Both the position numbers and the translations under genes were made by a program. A stretch of DNA of 64,000 nt from an uncultured Eubacteriales bacterium (GTDB taxonomy: Bacteria; Bacillota; Clostridia; Oscillospirales; Oscillospiraceae), in contig UQWI01000001.1 of assembly GCA_900544765.1 (NCBI GenBank), positions 248,001-312,000 on the forward strand. Direction: 5' to 3'. Positions 27,230-36,253 of the stretch are shown here, one piece after another. Within the stretch, counting starts at the first letter, position 1, and each line of letters starts with the position of its first letter. The notes under the pieces were generated by a model. The model saw nothing but the letters and a program-made list of their open reading frames with translations. It had not been told where the DNA came from and did no database searches.

Positions 27230-27339
27230 GTTTCTTGCCGTCTTGCGTTTTGGATGGAGGCCTGTGGCCGGGACAAACAGAGGCTGTGGTTACGCTTAAA
27301 TATTACCTGTATGTATGGCTGCACATACTTCATAGGTAT

Positions 27340-27368
27340 TTGCAACCAACAAACGCATGCAGTATAAT
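27340..27368 (+). promoter_or_regulatory. promoter of the aldo/keto reductase gene
   Basis: -35 TTGCAA (27340-27345), 17-bp spacer, -10 TATAAT (27363-27368). Confidence 0.75.
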
Positions 27369-27398
27369 TGTCTCAACACCAATTTGGGAGGCCACAGC

Positions 27399-28538
27399 AT
27401 GGTATACAGAGATTTCAAAGGTTTGAAGCTCAGCGGGCTGGGCATGGGCAATATGCGCCTGCCCGTCGTCGACGGCGATGACGGCAAGATTGACTATGCC
27501 GAAGCTGAGCGCATCATAGACTACGCATATGAGCACGGCGTGAACTACTTCGACACCGCCTACGCCTACCACAACGGCAGCAGCGAGCTCGCTGTACGCC
27601 AGGCACTGAGCAAGTACCCGCGCGAGAGCTACTATCTAGCGGACAAGTTCCCCGGCTACGACCTTGCGAACATGCCGAAGGTCAAGGAGATATTTGAAGA
27701 GCAGCTGCAAAAGTGCGGCGTCGACTACTTCGACTTCTATCTCTTCCACAACGTCTGCGAGCTGAACATAGAGGAGTACCTCGACCCCAAGTACGGTATC
27801 CTCGACTATCTGCTCGAGCAGAAGAAGCTCGGCCGCATCAAACACCTCGGCTTTTCATGTCACGGCGCTATGCCCGTGCTGAAGCGCTTCCTCGACGCCT
27901 ACGGCGAGCACATGGAGTTCTGCCAGATTCAGCTCAACTACGTCGACTGGAGCCTTCAGCGCGCCGAGGAAAAGGTAAAGCTGCTCAACGAGCGCGGCAT
28001 CCCCGTCTGGGTCATGGAGCCCGTGCGCGGCGGCCGCCTGGTCAGCCTGCCCGAGGAGGCCGAGGCCAATCTCAAGAGCCTGCGTCCCGACGAGAGCGTG
28101 GTCTCCTGGGCCTTCCGCTTCCTGCAGAGCGTCGAGGGCGTTACCATGGTCCTCTCCGGCATGAGCAGCATGCAGCAGGTAATGGACAACATCGCCACCT
28201 GGGAGAGCGACCGTCCGCTCAGCGCCGAGGAGTTTAAGGCCATCACCGACGTGGGCCGCTCGCTCTTTGCCAACGGCGCGCTGCCCTGCACCAGCTGCCA
28301 CTACTGCGTGAGCCACTGCCCGATGGGCCTGGACATCCCGCACCTCATAAGCCTGTACAACGAGTACAGCTTCAGCGGCAAGGGCTTCATCACATCTATG
28401 AATATGCAGGTTCTGCCCGAGGACAAGCGCCCGAGCGCCTGCATAGGCTGCCACAGCTGCACCTCAGTCTGCCCGCAGCAGCTGCCTATTCCCGAGACCT
28501 TCGCAAAGTTCAGCGAGTCCCTCGGTCTCAGGAAGTAA
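27399..28538 (+). CDS. aldo/keto reductase with C-terminal 4Fe-4S domain
   Basis: 379 residues from ATG 27399 with GGGAGG upstream. Residues 1-270 form an AKR barrel (GLGMGNMRLP, FDTAYAYHNGSSE, WVMEPVRGGRL). The C-terminal ~100 residues hold two cysteine clusters, CTSCHYCVSHCP and CIGCHSCTSVCP, typical of two [4Fe-4S] clusters. Such AKR-ferredoxin fusions are common in anaerobic clostridia and probably use ferredoxin-like electron input; substrate unknown. Monocistronic, own promoter and a strong terminator. Confidence 0.92.
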   Translation: MVYRDFKGLKLSGLGMGNMRLPVVDGDDGKIDYAEAERIIDYAYEHGVNYFDTAYAYHNGSSELAVRQALSKYPRESYYLADKFPGYDLANMPKVKEIFEEQLQKCGVDYFDFYLFHNVCELNIEEYLDPKYGILDYLLEQKKLGRIKHLGFSCHGAMPVLKRFLDAYGEHMEFCQIQLNYVDWSLQRAEEKVKLLNERGIPVWVMEPVRGGRLVSLPEEAEANLKSLRPDESVVSWAFRFLQSVEGVTMVLSGMSSMQQVMDNIATWESDRPLSAEEFKAITDVGRSLFANGALPCTSCHYCVSHCPMGLDIPHLISLYNEYSFSGKGFITSMNMQVLPEDKRPSACIGCHSCTSVCPQQLPIPETFAKFSESLGLRK

Positions 28539-28587
28539 AGCTGCGCCTCTCAGGCAGGCTACAGCTGCATAACTCATTTCACACAGC

Positions 28588-28616
28588 AAAACCCGGGGCC
28601 GTTGGCCCCGGGTTTT
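28588..28616. terminator. bidirectional terminator
   Basis: AAAACCCGGGGCC/GGCCCCGGGTTTT between the convergent AKR gene and the aconitase X operon, with T runs on both sides. Confidence 0.9.
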
Positions 28617-28621
28617 TGTTT

Positions 28622-29065
28622 TTATTCGACCGTTACAGTGCCGTCGGCCGCAACGGTTATGCTCATGCCGTCCTTGACGTAGTCCAGAAACTCGTCGCCG
28701 AGCTCGTCCACGACGGGCATGCTCGCGTCCGTCCAGACCTCCGCGAGGATTGCGCCGGAGGCGGCCAGCGAGTCTATGGTCTTGGAGAAGAGCATGCAGG
28801 CCGGCTGGTTGTTCGTGGCGCAGGCCGTGTAGAGGACCATGCCGCCCGTGGTAGAGCCGATGGTCTGCGGCAGGCAGAGCGCCGTGCCCTTCATGGGCTT
28901 CTTATAGAGGTCGGCGTTGTTCTGGTCGCCGCATTTGACGGACTTGTCGCCGAACATCATGGCCATCTGGAAGCTGGCCAACGTGTTGAAGCCGCCGTGC
29001 GACACCAGCGCGGGGGCGGTGCACTCGCCCGCGACTACCGGGCGTCCCTTGAATACCTTAGCCAT
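28622..29065 (-). CDS. aconitase X swivel (small) subunit
   Basis: 147 residues of the DUF126/AcnX_swivel family: KGRPVVAGECTAPALVSHGGFN and GSTTGGMVLYTA, the phosphate/substrate-binding serine loop. It forms a heteromeric dehydratase with the upstream large subunit, whose stop overlaps its start by one nt (TAATG). Known AcnX enzymes are cis-3-hydroxy-L-proline dehydratase in bacteria and phosphomevalonate dehydratase in archaea; neither pathway has other genes here, so the substrate is open. Confidence 0.88.
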   Translation of the reverse strand: MAKVFKGRPVVAGECTAPALVSHGGFNTLASFQMAMMFGDKSVKCGDQNNADLYKKPMKGTALCLPQTIGSTTGGMVLYTACATNNQPACMLFSKTIDSLAASGAILAEVWTDASMPVVDELGDEFLDYVKDGMSITVAADGTVTVE

Positions 29066-30339
29066 TACTTCGCACCTCCCGTTATCTTCTCAAGCAGCTC
29101 GTCCTCGGTGTAATAGCGCGCGGTGGTGTAGGTGCGCAGCTTGTTGGAGCAAGTGATGACGGGCATCTTGCCGCTGAGCGGATTGTTCATATACATGAGC
29201 GGGCAGATGTAGCTGAGCACTACGCCGCAGCTCTCGAGCTGCTTGTACTCGGGCATCTCCTTGAATTTCTTCACGGTCGCGGGCGCGGCGGTCATGACGG
29301 TGGGAATCACGACCTTCTTCTGGCCGTTTGCCGCAAGCGCCGCAGATATGCGCCCCGTCCAGCTCTTGAGCTGGGCCAGTGTCAGGTGCGGGCAGCCTAT
29401 AAAGCACAGCTTCGGTTTGGCGTTCAGGTCCTTCCACACCACGGGGTAACCAGCCTTCACGCGCTCGAGCTCCGCGTCGTCTATGACGTACACCGGCGCG
29501 CCCTCGCGGATAAGGCTCTCGCCCTGCTCCACGGCCTCGGGGGTGAGGTTGGCTATGTGGTAGAGGCCCACGGCGCCGTTAGATGCGGTGGCCGCGCCGA
29601 AGTCCTTGAGATAGGCGCAGACGTCGTCTGTGAGCTCCGTACCGAGCCACTTGTCCAGGCCCTTGACATACGGCACCTGCTCCATGACCTTCATGCCTAT
29701 GGCGCTGCCGAGCAGCTGGGCCTCCGGCTTTTTGCTTGTGTTGACCTCGATTATCCAGTCGGCCTTGCGGCCGTCATCGGTGAGCAGGCCGAAGTGCGGC
29801 ACATAGCCCACAATGCTGCCCATGAGCTCGAGCATGCCGGAGTTGCGGTTGCACCTCGCTCCCAAAACGCTGTTGGCGTACACAACCGCGCTGGACTCGG
29901 CCCAGGAGAGCACGTCGCCCTTTTTCGGCTTGTTGCCCACTTCGTCGAGATAACATGCGCAGGTGTAGGCGTCGGGTGACATGATGCCTAGCTTTTCGAG
30001 CTGCTTTTCATATCTGCCCTGCTGCGAGTACATGAAGTGCTTGAAGATGAGATCCTGCACGAAATTGCTCGGTACGTTCTTGTCGAGCGGCAGCGGGTCG
30101 GCGGAAAACTTCTGCTTGCTCAGCGCCCCGGCCTTGATGAGCTGGTCATAGAGGTCGTACACCGGCTTCATGACGCCGATGCCGAAGCTTATGACCGTGT
30201 GGCCGTATTCGCTCGTCACAGGCACCATCTTGTCTGCGCCGAAGGTCTCGCCGTACATGACGAGGCTCTTCATGACCTTGGCCATGACCTCGCCCTGCGA
30301 CCCGTTGAGTATGTCCTGCTGCTCACGGGTGAGTTCCAT
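29065..30339 (-). CDS. aconitase X catalytic (large) subunit
   Basis: About 424 residues of the DUF521/AcnX family. Start is the ATG at 30339, set by AAAGGAG 8 nt upstream; an in-frame GTG at 30348 is too close. Cysteines in VLGARCNRNSGM, GCPHL and ITCSNK fit the expected iron-sulfur ligands of this dehydratase. It pairs with the swivel subunit immediately downstream. Preceded by a small two-helix membrane protein 5 nt upstream and a shared promoter with an operator-like palindrome. Confidence 0.9.
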   Translation of the reverse strand: MELTREQQDILNGSQGEVMAKVMKSLVMYGETFGADKMVPVTSEYGHTVISFGIGVMKPVYDLYDQLIKAGALSKQKFSADPLPLDKNVPSNFVQDLIFKHFMYSQQGRYEKQLEKLGIMSPDAYTCACYLDEVGNKPKKGDVLSWAESSAVVYANSVLGARCNRNSGMLELMGSIVGYVPHFGLLTDDGRKADWIIEVNTSKKPEAQLLGSAIGMKVMEQVPYVKGLDKWLGTELTDDVCAYLKDFGAATASNGAVGLYHIANLTPEAVEQGESLIREGAPVYVIDDAELERVKAGYPVVWKDLNAKPKLCFIGCPHLTLAQLKSWTGRISAALAANGQKKVVIPTVMTAAPATVKKFKEMPEYKQLESCGVVLSYICPLMYMNNPLSGKMPVITCSNKLRTYTTARYYTEDELLEKITGGAK

Positions 30340-30344
30340 ATGCG

Positions 30345-30572
30345 TCACTCCTTTGTTTCAATGTCCGTCTTTCCAAGAGCCTCCAGAAGCTCTCGGTGTC
30401 TCTGCTCTTCGTCGTTTTTCGCGGAGCGTGCGCCAGCCACCGCCAGCATGGTTCCGACAATCAGGGCCATAATGCTGATCACCGTCATGAATTCGCTGTT
30501 GTGAAAACCGGCGAATACCAGCGCATATATGGCCGCCATCAGCAGCGCCAAGCCAATCCTGTAAGTGTACAC
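30345..30572 (-). CDS. small two-helix membrane protein upstream of aconitase X
   Basis: 75 residues from a GTG at 30572 with AAAGGGGA eight nt upstream; two membrane helices (about 5-22 and 28-47) and a charged C-terminal tail KNDEEQRHRELLEALGKTD. Five nt separate it from the aconitase X large subunit, so the two are surely co-transcribed. A role in transport or membrane tethering is possible but unsupported. Confidence 0.65.
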   Translation of the reverse strand: MYTYRIGLALLMAAIYALVFAGFHNSEFMTVISIMALIVGTMLAVAGARSAKNDEEQRHRELLEALGKTDIETKE

Positions 30573-30573
30573 T
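30564..30573. promoter_or_regulatory. second operator-like palindrome AGTGTACACT
   Basis: Perfect 10-bp palindrome over the GTG start of the small membrane protein; shares GTACACTTA with the palindrome at 30603-30617, 39 nt away. Confidence 0.4.
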
Positions 30574-30602
30574 GAGTGCGTCCCCTTTCCCTCTATATGC
30601 GT

Positions 30603-30617
30603 TAAGTGTACCACTTA
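30603..30617. promoter_or_regulatory. operator-like palindrome TAAGTG-TAC-CACTTA over the -10 box
   Basis: Perfect 6-bp arms around a 3-bp centre, covering the -10 element of the aconitase X promoter. Position and symmetry fit a repressor site; the repressor is not identifiable in the window. Confidence 0.55.
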
Positions 30618-30633
30618 GCTATTGCACAGTCAA
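30605..30633 (-). promoter_or_regulatory. promoter of the aconitase X operon
   Basis: -35 TTGACT (30628-30633), 17-bp spacer, -10 TACACT (30605-30610). Confidence 0.6.
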
Positions 30634-30640
30634 CGCGCAA

Positions 30641-30666
30641 AAAGGCCGCCACGAGGGGCGGCCTTT
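30641..30666 (-). terminator. terminator of the small gene at 30685
   Basis: AAAGGCCGCC/GGCGGCCTTT stem with TTTTT on the minus strand; separates that gene from the aconitase X operon. Confidence 0.8.
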
Positions 30667-30684
30667 GCTTGTTAGTATTGTGCT

Positions 30685-30891
30685 TCAGTTTTCCTGCCTG
30701 CCGTTATTCGCCTCTACCTCGTCGTCAGGGTTGTTGACAAGGCCGCCGCCGAATTCGGCGACCAGCGCCACGACAATGCCTATTGCCGCAAACAGCCCGC
30801 CCAGATAGAACATCAGCTCATGCTGGAGACCGACGACCGCACAGAAAATGCCAGCCATTATCATCGCAATACCAAAGATCATGTCCTTCAT
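30685..30891 (-). CDS. small membrane protein, unknown function
   Basis: 68 residues, two membrane helices (about 5-22 and 28-48) and a polar tail (NNPDDEVEANNGRQ). AGGAGG eight nt before the ATG and a dedicated terminator support a real monocistronic gene. I do not recognise the family. Confidence 0.65.
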   Translation of the reverse strand: MKDMIFGIAMIMAGIFCAVVGLQHELMFYLGGLFAAIGIVVALVAEFGGGLVNNPDDEVEANNGRQEN

Positions 30892-31012
30892 GTGTATTAC
30901 CTCCTGACAATATAGCGGCTCTCGTCGCTTCCTGTGTTAAATATATCACCAGCTTGTCAAAAAGTCAACAATAAAAGCAATAAAAATTTCTGATGGCAAA
31001 AATGCATACAAA

Positions 31013-31050
31013 AAGGCACAGGAGACCGCATTTTCGGCCTCCTGTGCCTT
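31013..31050 (-). terminator. ftsZ terminator
   Basis: AAGGCACAGGAG/CTCCTGTGCCTT stem just after the ftsZ stop, with T-rich sequence beyond on the minus strand. Confidence 0.8.
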
Positions 31051-31075
31051 AAAACACATATTCAGATTTACCAGC

Positions 31076-32221
<1,146 letters not shown>

Positions 32222-32300
32222 ATTCGGTGCCTCCCTGTTATCTTTTGAGACGCCGGGCGGTGTGTCCCGCCTCGTGCGCGTTTTATTTCTTCTTCTACTC

Positions 32301-32329
32301 ATATTATATCTTTTCCCATGTCCGGTCAA
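32301..32329 (-). promoter_or_regulatory. ftsZ promoter
   Basis: -35 TTGACC (32324-32329), 17-bp spacer, -10 TAATAT (32301-32306); an overlapping TATAAT at 32303-32308 has a 15-bp spacer. Confidence 0.6.
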
Positions 32330-32393
32330 CTATTTTTTGTTTCCATAGAGTAAATTTCGGATAATTTTTCATTTCAGCCATAAACACGGACCC

Positions 32394-33149
32394 TTAGAAC
32401 GGTGAAAATGTTACCTCTTCGCCGGCCGCGCTCACGTCCAGGGTGCCCCGGTCGGCGCTCGTGAGCTGGCTGAGCGCGCTCACGAGCTTGCCGAACTGGT
32501 AGTCAATGGTCTCGCTGCTGCCGAACTGCACCGTAAAACGCCCTTCAACCGAAATAACCGGAGCCGAGATGTCCGTCACGTCTACGTAGTCGACGGTACC
32601 GGCCATGCCCCGGCGCTGGACCTGGTCGAGTATTTCCGAGAGCGTCGTCACGACGGCGGCGTCGCCGCTGTGCTCCAGCGTGTTGTTTACGGACGGGTTC
32701 ACCGGCGTGACGCCGATTATCCTTATGAGCTCCGAAGTCTCGGTCCTGTCGGCCTGGGTCAGCACCTTGCAGCTGCGGTCCATCACCCAGCGCTGGCCGT
32801 CCAGCTCTACCCAGGCCAAGGCCTGGCTCTCCGTTATCTCAATTATGACCGTGCCGGGCAGCTGCGTCGCAATCTCCACGCTCTCGACGTAGGGCAGCTT
32901 AGCCATGATTCCGCTGACAGCGGAGAAGCGGTTGACGAAGAAGAGGTTGTCGCCCTCTTCTATGCCGGCGGCCTGGATTATTTCATTGGCGGTATAGTGC
33001 GAGTTGCCGGTCACTTCTATAGTGCCGACCTGCAAAAATATACTCACAAGGAATATCAGTACGACGCAGGCGAGCAGGAATTTGGCCGGGCCTATAGCTG
33101 CCCTGCCTGCCGATATTCTCTTTCTGAGCGGACCCGTCTGCTTTGCCAT
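32394..33149 (-). CDS. ftsQ: cell division protein FtsQ/DivIB (POTRA domain)
   Basis: 251 residues: basic cytoplasmic start, one membrane helix at about 23-43, POTRA domain (IEVTGNSHYTANEIIQAAGI) and the beta domain ending near SAAGEEVTFSPF. Part of the FtsQLB complex that activates septal wall synthesis. Between murA and ftsZ, as in many Firmicutes. Confidence 0.9.
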   Translation of the reverse strand: MAKQTGPLRKRISAGRAAIGPAKFLLACVVLIFLVSIFLQVGTIEVTGNSHYTANEIIQAAGIEEGDNLFFVNRFSAVSGIMAKLPYVESVEIATQLPGTVIIEITESQALAWVELDGQRWVMDRSCKVLTQADRTETSELIRIIGVTPVNPSVNNTLEHSGDAAVVTTLSEILDQVQRRGMAGTVDYVDVTDISAPVISVEGRFTVQFGSSETIDYQFGKLVSALSQLTSADRGTLDVSAAGEEVTFSPF

Positions 33150-33165
33150 CCTATCATCCTTCGTA

Positions 33166-34428
33166 CTATTGCTCTTCCAAATGCACCTTTGCTCCCAGCT
33201 CGGTCAGGCGCTTGTCGAAACTCTCGTAGCCTCTGACCACATGGCCGGAGTCCAGTATATCCGTCTCGCCCTCGGCCGAGAGGGCCGCAATTATCAGCGC
33301 GGCGCCGCCCCGCAAATCAGTTGCGACGGTTGGAGCGGCGTGCAGGACATCCACGCCCGTCACCACGGCCACGCGCCCCTCGGTATGTATCCTGGCCCCC
33401 AGGCGCTGGAGCTCTTCCGTGAAACGGAAGCGGTTCAAAAACACGTTCTCGACGAACACGCTCGTGCCCTTTGCCTTGAGGCATGCGGCCAGCAGCAGCG
33501 GCTGGGCGTCCGTCGGGAAGCCGGGATACGGCCCTGTTATGACGGGCATCGGCGCCCGGAGGTTCCCCCCGGAGCGCAGCCGGACGCAGCTGCTGTTCGA
33601 CATTATATCACATCCGCACTCGGAAAGCGAGTGCAACACAGTAGAAAAATGTCCGGGCACTACCCCGCGCAGCTCTATGTCCCCTCCTGCGGCGGCGCAG
33701 GCGCACAGCAGCGTCGAGGATACAATCCTGTCCGGCATAATCCGGTGGCCGACAGTAAACGGCTCCAAGCCGCGCCCGCGCACTCGCACAGTGGCGCTGC
33801 CCGCCCCCGTGACATCCGCGCCGAGCTTTTGCAGGAAGCTTTGAAGCTCGCTTATCTCCGGCTCCTTTGCCGCGTTCATTATCACCGTCTCGCCCTCTGC
33901 GGCGCATGCGGCCAGCATGGCGTTCTCCGTAGCTCCCACGCTCGGCATCGGCAGGGCTATCCCTGCGCCGTGCAGCCCGTCGGGCGCGGAGCATATGAGC
34001 TCGCCCCCGCGCTCGTCTATTTGAGCTCCAAGGGCCCTGAGAGCCATCAGGTGGAGGTCTATCGGCCTCGGACCCAGCTCGCATCCTCCGGGCATGCTGA
34101 GCTTTGCGCGGCCGCAGCGGGCCAGCAGTGCGCCGAGGAAGATAACCGAGCTTCTGAGCTCCCGCATGAGCCTGTGTGGTATCTCGCAGGCGGCCATGGC
34201 CCGCGAGTCTATGTACACCGCATCCCCTTCGCGCTCGACGGAGCAGCCGAGGCCGCGCAGTATGCGTATCGTCGTGTCAACGTCGCGCAGCTCGGGGACA
34301 TTCAGCAGCTCCGTCTCACCCGGCGCGAGTACGCTCGCCGCCATTATCGGCAGCACGGCGTTCTTCGCGCCCTGGACGGTCACGCTGCCTGTGAGGCGGT
34401 TTCCGCCCTCAACGTGCCAAACACTCAT
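33166..34428 (-). CDS. murA: UDP-N-acetylglucosamine 1-carboxyvinyltransferase
   Basis: 420 residues from ATG 34428 behind GGGGGAAAG; extending to 34530 would overlap murG and is not needed. GAKNAVLPIMAA contains the conserved Lys/Asn pair; Cys116 in PGGCELGPRPIDLH is the fosfomycin target. Catalyses the first committed step of peptidoglycan synthesis, transfer of enolpyruvate to UDP-GlcNAc. Lies between murG and ftsQ; low-GC Gram-positives often carry a second MurA elsewhere. Confidence 0.95.
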   Translation of the reverse strand: MSVWHVEGGNRLTGSVTVQGAKNAVLPIMAASVLAPGETELLNVPELRDVDTTIRILRGLGCSVEREGDAVYIDSRAMAACEIPHRLMRELRSSVIFLGALLARCGRAKLSMPGGCELGPRPIDLHLMALRALGAQIDERGGELICSAPDGLHGAGIALPMPSVGATENAMLAACAAEGETVIMNAAKEPEISELQSFLQKLGADVTGAGSATVRVRGRGLEPFTVGHRIMPDRIVSSTLLCACAAAGGDIELRGVVPGHFSTVLHSLSECGCDIMSNSSCVRLRSGGNLRAPMPVITGPYPGFPTDAQPLLLAACLKAKGTSVFVENVFLNRFRFTEELQRLGARIHTEGRVAVVTGVDVLHAAPTVATDLRGGAALIIAALSAEGETDILDSGHVVRGYESFDKRLTELGAKVHLEEQ

Positions 34429-34504
34429 TTTCTTTCCCCCATCAGCAGATTCATGCCATACTATGCGGGAAAGACGGATTTGGTTATCGTGAGGGCTCGC
34501 GGCT

Positions 34505-35638
34505 TTACTCTGCCGTCTTGCCTTCGGCAAGGCCGAGCACGATGCCGGCGATGCGCTTTGTCGCGTCGGGCAGGCCGAGCGCTCTCATCTTCACGCTCAT
34601 GTCCTCGAGCGTCTCCGGGTGGTGCAGCAGCTCGCTCACCAGGCCGAGCAGGCTGTCGGCGGTGAATTCGGGCTCGAGCAGCAGCTTTGCGCCTCCGGCC
34701 TCGGAGAGGACGCGGGCGTTCTTCTCCTGGTGGTTGTTCGTCACATTCGGGCTGGGTATGAGCACAGCCGGCTTGCCCATAGCGGTCAGCTCGGCCAGCG
34801 TGCTCGCCCCCGCGCGGCACATGACGAGGTCGGCCGCCGCCATGACCAGCGGCATGTCGTAGATGTACTCGCGCACGTCCATACCGAGCTTCTCGTAGCC
34901 CGGCTTCTCGCGCTCCAGTGTCTCGGTCATCTTCTTGTACCAGGCTTTGCCCGTGGAGTGGATGAGCCCGAAGAAAGGGTTTGCGCAGGCCCTGACGATG
35001 AAGTCGGTCATTATCTCGTTCATGTGTCCCGCGCCGAGGCTGCCCCACACGCTGGCGACCAGCGGCTTGTCCTCGGGCAGTCCGAGGGCGCGGCGCGCCG
35101 CGAGCTTATCCGTGTTCAAAAACTCTCCGCGCACGGGCGTGCCGGTCACCACAACGCGCTCGGGGTGCTTGTAGTTCGCGCGGCTCTCCTCGAAGCCGAC
35201 CATGATGGCGTCCACGCTGCCCTCAAGCATCTTGGTAGTGAGGCCCGGGACGGCGTTCGACTCGTGTACCGCCGTGGGTATGCCCAGCGCGTGGGCCGCC
35301 TTGAGCACGGGGTAGCAGACGTATCCCCCGGTGCCGACAACCGCGTCCGGCTGGAATTCGCGGATAATCTTCTTGGCCTCGCCGGTGCTGGTGACCACGT
35401 TTTTGAGGGTGTTCAGATTGTGCTTGATGTCCTCGGCGGAGAAGCCGCGGTGGATGTTCGTGATGCGCACAGTGCGTATCTCGTATCCGGCGCGGGGCAC
35501 GAGATCCGTCTCCATGCGCCCCTCGGCTCCGATAAACAGGAATTCACTGTCGGGCTTCGCGGCCTTTATTGCGCCCGCAACCGCGAGCGCGGGGTTTATG
35601 TGTCCGGCAGTACCGCCGCAGGTGAAGAGGAATTTCAT
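34505..35638 (-). CDS. murG: MurG, undecaprenyldiphospho-muramoylpentapeptide GlcNAc transferase
   Basis: 377 residues of glycosyltransferase family 28: GGTAGHINP at 8-16 binds the lipid-phosphate side, and MCRAGASTLAELTAMGKPAVLIPSP holds the UDP-GlcNAc pocket with E and the following loop. Converts lipid I to lipid II on the inner membrane face. Follows the P-loop kinase gene by 83 nt, on the same strand. Confidence 0.95.
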   Translation of the reverse strand: MKFLFTCGGTAGHINPALAVAGAIKAAKPDSEFLFIGAEGRMETDLVPRAGYEIRTVRITNIHRGFSAEDIKHNLNTLKNVVTSTGEAKKIIREFQPDAVVGTGGYVCYPVLKAAHALGIPTAVHESNAVPGLTTKMLEGSVDAIMVGFEESRANYKHPERVVVTGTPVRGEFLNTDKLAARRALGLPEDKPLVASVWGSLGAGHMNEIMTDFIVRACANPFFGLIHSTGKAWYKKMTETLEREKPGYEKLGMDVREYIYDMPLVMAAADLVMCRAGASTLAELTAMGKPAVLIPSPNVTNNHQEKNARVLSEAGGAKLLLEPEFTADSLLGLVSELLHHPETLEDMSVKMRALGLPDATKRIAGIVLGLAEGKTAE

Positions 35639-35721
35639 ATTTTAAACCTCCAATTTTCTTTGGCTCCCTGACTTGCAGGAGCCGGTTGAGGTATACTTGC
35701 TTTTTTACTTTACACGCAGTC

Positions 35722-36234
35722 TCACAGCCAGTCCGGCAGACTGTACTCCGAGTCTATGACGTACACGTCAAGGCCGTATTCCCGGCACTTTGCAATGCTG
35801 CGCGCGTTTTCTTCGAGCAGCAGCTGCCGGGTGCAGCCGCTGTCATCCAGGCGCCGCTCCACGTCCGAAGCGTGGCTCAAGACAGCGTCGAAGTGTCCTT
35901 CGATGTACGCCTCGCTCATCGCCAGGCATATGTACCGAATCTGCGGCAGGCAGCCGTCGGAAAAATCGCCGCGCCAGCCGAAGGGTATGTAGCAGCCCTC
36001 GACGACGAGCTCCTGCCGGTTCTCCACGGCGGTCTTTACTATCTCGCGGACTATGGGCCAGAGCAGGGCTTCAAGCTCCTCGTCGTCATACGGCGTGAGG
36101 CCGGTGAAGCCGCTGCGTATCATACCCATCTTGAGGTGGTCTATAGACAGCGCCAGGCAGCCGTACTTTTTGGCGAGGCGCGTCGCGAGCAGGGTTTTCC
36201 CCGTGTGCGAGGCCCCGGCTATGAGCGTTACCAT
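35722..36234 (-). CDS. P-loop kinase-like ATPase inserted in the dcw cluster
   Basis: 170 residues. Walker A GASHTGKT at 7-14, then LSIDHLKMGMIRSG and a Glu in LVVEGCYIPF resembling the second catalytic segment of small-molecule or zeta-type kinases. The fold probably phosphorylates a small ligand. It sits between ftsW and murG (19 nt from ftsW), where the standard cluster has no gene. No antitoxin is adjacent. Function unknown; regulation of wall precursor supply is a speculation from position only. Confidence 0.7.
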   Translation of the reverse strand: MVTLIAGASHTGKTLLATRLAKKYGCLALSIDHLKMGMIRSGFTGLTPYDDEELEALLWPIVREIVKTAVENRQELVVEGCYIPFGWRGDFSDGCLPQIRYICLAMSEAYIEGHFDAVLSHASDVERRLDDSGCTRQLLLEENARSIAKCREYGLDVYVIDSEYSLPDWL

Positions 36235-36253
36235 GCGCCGTCCCCTTTTCCTT

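Noticed and set aside
35722..36234. Zeta-type toxin of a toxin-antitoxin pair
   Set aside because: The Walker A motif alone is not diagnostic, and neither neighbour (ftsW, murG) could be an antitoxin.
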